Assembly (NCBI GenBank): GCA_902784015.1
Contig: CACZTC010000049.1
Span: forward strand, 1-14,293
Reading direction: 5' to 3'
DNA length: 14,293 nt
From: an uncultured Erysipelotrichaceae bacterium
Lineage (GTDB): Bacteria; Bacillota_I; Bacilli_A; Erysipelotrichales; Erysipelotrichaceae
The translations under genes and the position numbers were made by a program. Of the stretch, positions 12,837 to 14,293 are shown one piece after another. Position 1 is the first letter of the stretch. The number at the start of each line of letters is the position of its first letter. The notes beneath the pieces were generated by a model. The model was not told the DNA's origin. It worked only from the letters and a program-made list of their open reading frames with translations, and made no database searches.

Positions 12837-14042
12837 TTATGAAATTCTTCTTAAAACACTTAAATAAAAACCATCTGCATTATCTTCAAAAGGAAATAAA
12901 GTATTTTCAAATTCAAGAGTAAAATTAGGATTTTTATCTATGAATTTAGCTATTTGTTTTTCATTTTCTTTTTTATTTAATGAACATGTACTATATACTA
13001 ATAAGCCCCCAATTTTTAATGCATTACAATTATTATTCAATATCTTTTCTTGCGTAATAATTAATTCATCAATATCACTAGGCTCTAAATGATATTTAAT
13101 TTCAGGTTTATGAGATAAATCACCTAAGCCAGAGCATGGTGCATCAATAAGAATACGATCAAAGCTTCCATTTTGAAATCTTTTTTCTCTTGCATCATTG
13201 ATTCTAGTTTCTACAATATCTACACCTGTCTTATCCATTAATTGTTCAATTAGTTTAATTCTATGTTCATGAATATCGCAAGCAATAATCTTACCTTTAT
13301 TATTCATTAGCATCGCAATTTCTTGCGTTTTAGTGCCTGGAGCAGAACACAAATCTAAGACTTCCATCCCTTCTTTAACATCTAAATATTTAACTACTTC
13401 CTGTGAATGTAAATCTTGGATTAATATTTCACCATTATTAAATTCATCAAATGTTAAAATATTATCTTTTGAAATAAAAGCATATTCATCTATAAAAGTA
13501 ATATCATGCTTATTAATAAATTCATCTTTATTAATCTTCAATGTATTTATACGACCATATATATTAGCTTTTTGGATATTGCTTAATGCTATCCTTTCAG
13601 CTATATCTTTCCCATAATGACTAGTCCAAAGATCAATTATCCACTTAGGATGACTTGTTTTTATATATAAATCATCATAATAAATAAAGCCTCTATCTAA
13701 GACTTTATGTAATATTGAATTCACAAAGCCTTTTTTATGTTTATCTACTAAATTAACAGCCTCATTAATGATTGCATAATCCGGTACTTTATCCATATAA
13801 AACATTTGATAAATACTCATATCAATAATTAAAGCAGTCTTAAGATCTCTCTTTTTAGCTAAATCATCCCATTGTTTTTCTAATAAGATATAGTTTCTAA
13901 GTGTGCCATAGACAAGATTACTAATAAAAGCTTTATCTTCTTTAGAAAAAGTTTCATCTAAAGAGCGTAATAAAATATTCGCATATGCATTATGCTTAAA
14001 TACTTTATATAAAATATCTAATACTATTTCTCTACTTGACAT
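12837..14042 (-). CDS. rsmB: 16S rRNA (cytosine-967-C5)-methyltransferase RsmB
   Basis: 401 residues, somewhat shorter than the roughly 430-450 of many RsmB. It makes m5C967 in 16S rRNA. An N-terminal NusB-like RNA-binding domain (about 1-125, with FISNLVYGTLRN at 39-50 and AIINEAVNL at 90-98) precedes a Rossmann methyltransferase domain. SAM motif I is DLCSAPGTKTQ (230-240); motif IV DAPCSGLG (300-307) has C303; motif VI YSTCS (350-354) has catalytic C353. The ATG immediately follows the priA stop (TAAATG), with no ribosome binding site visible, so translation is probably coupled to priA. In Bacillus def and fmt lie between priA and this gene; here they are absent. Confidence 0.96.
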   Translation of the reverse strand: MSSREIVLDILYKVFKHNAYANILLRSLDETFSKEDKAFISNLVYGTLRNYILLEKQWDDLAKKRDLKTALIIDMSIYQMFYMDKVPDYAIINEAVNLVDKHKKGFVNSILHKVLDRGFIYYDDLYIKTSHPKWIIDLWTSHYGKDIAERIALSNIQKANIYGRINTLKINKDEFINKHDITFIDEYAFISKDNILTFDEFNNGEILIQDLHSQEVVKYLDVKEGMEVLDLCSAPGTKTQEIAMLMNNKGKIIACDIHEHRIKLIEQLMDKTGVDIVETRINDAREKRFQNGSFDRILIDAPCSGLGDLSHKPEIKYHLEPSDIDELIITQEKILNNNCNALKIGGLLVYSTCSLNKKENEKQIAKFIDKNPNFTLEFENTLFPFEDNADGFYLSVLRRIS

Positions 14043-14293
14043 TTATTCTAAAAATATTGGATTTACATCAACTTTTAAACCTGTTAAATCAATACTTTCT
14101 TCATTAATTAGTGATCTAACAGCTTTCTTCATTTCTTCCAAATCCCTTCCTTTCATAATAAGACGATAGCGATATTTATCAGCTAATTTAATTAATGAAA
14201 TAGGCCCTAATAAACTAAAATCACCTTTTAATCTTTTATATATTTCATTAGCTAGATTCTCTGCTTTATTTTCATTTTTTAAAGATATTAATA
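14043..14293 (-). CDS. priA: Primosomal replication helicase PriA, C-terminal end (cut by window edge)
   Basis: The last 83 codons of a gene reading leftward into the window and ending at TAA 14045-14043. The visible protein includes SLLGPISLIKLADKYRYRL, LIMKGRDLEEMKKAV and the end LKVDVNPIFLE. This matches the C-terminal domain of PriA (typically GPxPAPIxRIxxxYRxQLLLK and ending VDVDPxxxx). PriA is the DEXH helicase that reloads DnaB-type helicase at stalled forks. The helicase and zinc-binding parts lie outside. It is the first visible gene of the operon and abuts rsmB directly. The fragment is short, but the context fits the Bacillus order. Confidence 0.85.
   Translation of the reverse strand, partial: LISLKNENKAENLANEIYKRLKGDFSLLGPISLIKLADKYRYRLIMKGRDLEEMKKAVRSLINEESIDLTGLKVDVNPIFLE

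Noticed and set aside
12125..13617. Plus-strand open frames opposite rlmN and rsmB
   Set aside because: Short frames at three places (12125-12322, 12584-12790, 13333-13617), all antisense to well-recognised genes with intact motifs.
1..14293. Mobile element, CRISPR array, prophage, defence or biosynthetic system
   Set aside because: No repeat array, transposase, integrase or unexplained multi-gene block is visible; every long stretch is accounted for by conserved genes or by the T-box leader.

Overview
The window is chromosomal core sequence from a very A+T-rich Gram-positive bacterium of the Bacillota (low-GC Firmicutes). The signs are strong GGAGG-type ribosome binding sites, a T-box leader, an MtaB-RsmE pair, an FtsA-FtsZ pair, and the PriA...RsmB-RlmN-PrpC-PrkC-RsgA-Rpe-ThiN-L28 neighbourhood known from Bacillus. 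Most stops are TAA, with one TAG and one TGA; the TGA ending rlmN overlaps the next start as ATGA, so UGA appears to be a stop (standard code). A small-genome lineage such as the Erysipelotrichia is my guess, not something the sequence proves.

Layout, left to right. (1) 1-1120, minus: rRNA/tRNA modification pair rsmE-mtaB, with mtaB cut by the window edge. (2) 1150-3957, minus: methionine importer operon metQ-metN-metI, with a clear promoter, a T-box leader whose specifier codon is AUG, and a terminator at the end of metI. (3) 4017-4475, plus: divergent free methionine-(R)-sulfoxide reductase, apparently on a leaderless transcript. (4) 4490-6846, minus: ftsA-ftsZ, away from the usual dcw cluster. 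(5) 6982-7194, plus: rpmB (L28), divergent from ftsA and convergent with thiN. (6) 7199-14293, minus: a tightly packed operon priA(partial)-rsmB-rlmN-prpC-prkC-rsgA-rpe-thiN with many overlapping or abutting genes.

How the genes work together. Block 2 plus block 3 form a methionine supply unit: import when uncharged tRNA-Met accumulates, and reduction of free methionine-R-sulfoxide. Block 4 is the division scaffold and its membrane tether. Block 6 couples ribosome maturation and modification (RsmB, RlmN, RsgA) with the PASTA kinase/phosphatase pair that senses cell-wall state, plus pentose phosphate and thiamine enzymes.

I found no mobile element, CRISPR array, tRNA or rRNA gene, prophage or defence system. 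The observations most worth following are: an FtsA whose two N-terminal phosphate-binding loops are degenerate; an exact 11-nt inverted repeat that encloses the whole T-box antiterminator/terminator and could act on the metQ ribosome binding site; several genes with no Shine-Dalgarno whose ATG lies 6-7 nt after a -10 box (candidate leaderless mRNAs); and the absence of def-fmt between priA and rsmB.
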